This document shows positions 63,131 to 64,000 of a stretch of DNA of 64,000 bases, one piece after another; position 1 is the stretch's first letter, and every line of letters begins with the position of its first letter. The position numbers and the translations under genes are program-made. This DNA is from Jeotgalibacillus haloalkalitolerans. Its GTDB lineage: Bacteria; Bacillota; Bacilli; Bacillales; Jeotgalibacillaceae. The notes beneath the pieces were generated by a model that ran no database searches, was not told the DNA's origin, and saw nothing but the letters and a program-made list of their open reading frames with translations. Location: positions 124,001 to 188,000 of the forward strand of contig NZ_JAXQNN010000004.1 in NCBI RefSeq assembly GCF_034427455.1, given 5' to 3'.

Positions 63131-63789
63131 CTATTCTCCAACCTTTCATTCCCGGAAGACTTTCTATGACGCTCGTGCATCAATATGTCACGTTCCATTT
63201 TTTTGTTAATCACTTTTTCCACTCTTTTTCCTACCAGCCATAAGACAACGATCACACCCAGTACGATAGCTGTTTTAACCGGCTCCCTGATGAGAGAAAC
63301 GATGTCTGCACCGATAAATGAAATCGTAGAAATCATGACAAGCTTTCCAGATATAACAGCCAGCATATACTGCATGATGCTGATCCGTGATAATCCGGCT
63401 ACCACGTTGACAAGTGCAGATGGCGTAAAGGGAAAACACAGTAACAGAAACAATGGACCAAATCCATGGCGTTCCACCCAGGTCGTCAGTTTTCTAATCT
63501 GCTTCTGATTACTTAAAAAGTAAAACAGCCTCAGATGTCCAAAGCGTCTGAGCAGCCAAAAGACCATCAGCGCACCTACTGAAGCACCTGCCCATGAGAG
63601 CAGTATACCAAACAGAACACCATATGCATTTGCATTTGCCACTACAAAAGCGACGAGCGGCAGGAATGGCAGGAATGCTTCCAGTACTGGCAGTAAGAAA
63701 CCGATCAGCGGTCCGAATGCCCGGTACTCTGCAATTAATTCACGAAGATTTTCAAGTGTAAACCATGCTTCTAGAGTTTCCAACGTCAT
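63085..63789 (-). CDS. yhjE: TVP38/TMEM64-family membrane protein (YhjE-like)
   Basis: A 234-residue membrane protein of the SNARE-associated/DedA-like superfamily. The segments PFLPLVAFVVANANAYG, GASVGALMVFWLLRRFGHLR and FGPLFLLLCFPFTPSALVNV, then AGLSR, are the family core, ending in a highly basic tail (KKMERDILMHERHRKSSGNE...). Related proteins are lipid scramblases or transporters; the role here is unknown. GAGGAG precedes the ATG. Its last 46 nt overlap the start of the signal peptidase gene in another frame. Confidence 0.9.
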   Translation of the reverse strand: MTLETLEAWFTLENLRELIAEYRAFGPLIGFLLPVLEAFLPFLPLVAFVVANANAYGVLFGILLSWAGASVGALMVFWLLRRFGHLRLFYFLSNQKQIRKLTTWVERHGFGPLFLLLCFPFTPSALVNVVAGLSRISIMQYMLAVISGKLVMISTISFIGADIVSLIREPVKTAIVLGVIVVLWLVGKRVEKVINKKMERDILMHERHRKSSGNERLENRWNRGKKKASNGSKH

Positions 63790-63832
63790 TCAAACGCTCC
63801 TCTGATCATTAGACTGGCGGTTATTTTTTATC

Positions 63833-63838
63833 AGTATA
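63833..63838 (-). promoter_or_regulatory. Likely -10 of yhjE-sip
   Basis: TATACT on the minus strand, 43 nt before the yhjE ATG. The -35 region lies within the inverted repeat at 63840-63867. Confidence 0.5.
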
Positions 63839-63839
63839 G

Positions 63840-63867
63840 CATAATAGGAAAAATACCGCCTATTATG
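63840..63867. promoter_or_regulatory. Inverted repeat in the yhjE-sip promoter
   Basis: CATAATAGG and CCTATTATG, a perfect 9-bp inverted repeat with a 10-nt spacer, starting two bases from the -10 and covering the -35 position: the geometry of a repressor operator. The regulator is unknown. Confidence 0.6.
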
Positions 63868-63921
63868 GCTATATTTTTCCCTTATTTTGTTTTGTACAAA
63901 CTATGACAATTGAGAATTTAA

Positions 63922-63951
63922 AAAGCTGAGACAAATAATAGTCTCAGCTTT
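63922..63951. terminator. Hairpin before the last repeat copy
   Basis: AAAGCTGAGAC / GTCTCAGCTTT, an 11-bp perfect stem with an 8-nt loop. It probably terminates a gene to the right of the window, read leftward, or acts with the repeat. Confidence 0.75.
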
Positions 63952-63956
63952 CGCTT

Positions 63957-64000
63957 AACCGGCTCACTGCGCTTCAGGGGGACGCTTTCCGGACGGTGGT
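63957..64000 (+). repeat. Dispersed element, type A, copy 10 (cut by window edge)
   Basis: AACCGGCTCACTGCGCTTCA then GGGGGACGCTTTCCGGACGG, the type A left end, running off the window. Confidence 0.85.

Overview
The window looks like core chromosome of a low-to-mid G+C Firmicute of the order Bacillales. Almost every gene has a recognisable Bacillus subtilis counterpart, ribosome binding sites are strong AGGAGG types, and TTG/GTG starts are frequent. ClpB, a C30 carotenoid operon and dispersed GC-rich intergenic repeats point to a marine or salt-tolerant relative in Bacillaceae/Planococcaceae (for example the Jeotgalibacillus/Planococcus side) rather than B. subtilis itself. That placement is inference. 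I see no rRNA, tRNA, CRISPR array, transposase, integrase or prophage gene.

The gene order follows, as I remember it, the B. subtilis stretch yhjE-sipV-addBA-yisKL-yitSTUVW-comZ-fabHF-appDFABC-trpS-yjbC-spxA-mecA-coiA-pepF-yjbHIJK-relQ-nadF-yjbO-prpE-fabI, read backwards, with blocks gained and lost. Left part (1-14.6 kb): fabI (cut by the window edge), the Mg2+ channel mgtE, prpE, then a stress and proteolysis cluster: yjbO, nadF, relQ, yjbK, a lytic transglycosylase, a truncated haemoglobin with the Spx adaptor yjbH, pepF, coiA, mecA, spxA and yjbC. Middle (15-36.6 kb): a secreted DUF4015 protein, trpS behind a Trp-specific T-box, the appDFABC oligopeptide transporter, fabF/fabH, comZ, a YjzD-like protein, clpB under CtsR, uppP, yitW/V/U/T, a DegV/FakB protein and CoA-disulfide reductase.

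The accessory part lies between the yit genes and yisL (36.6-52.1 kb). It holds a maltodextrin cluster (binding lipoprotein, two permeases, a membrane-anchored surface alpha-amylase, a LacI-type regulator, and a divergent cytoplasmic neopullulanase/maltogenic amylase), a MATE transporter, glnK-amtB behind three GlnR/TnrA-type boxes, and a three-gene C30 carotenoid operon. The starch genes form a plausible path: cleavage at the cell surface, uptake of maltodextrins, cleavage inside. No ATPase for the importer is present, so a shared MsmX-type ATPase must be encoded elsewhere. The right end returns to the shared backbone: yisL, yisK, a DUF418 protein, addA, addB, a type I signal peptidase and a TVP38/YhjE protein.

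Regulatory sites that can be read directly include FapR operators at both fabI and fabHF (each abutting its -10), the T-box, a CtsR operator at clpB, three CRE/MalR-like operators below the mdxE promoter, and GlnR/TnrA boxes. Two unusual patterns stand out. First, a family of about ten GC-rich intergenic elements (about 95-140 nt, two subtypes, one internally deleted copy and one half copy) often sits next to a terminator hairpin. Second, three convergent gene pairs share a near-perfect hairpin that contains both stop codons. I found no candidate for a wholly new multi-gene system; the repeat family and two small membrane-protein ORFs are the least explained items.
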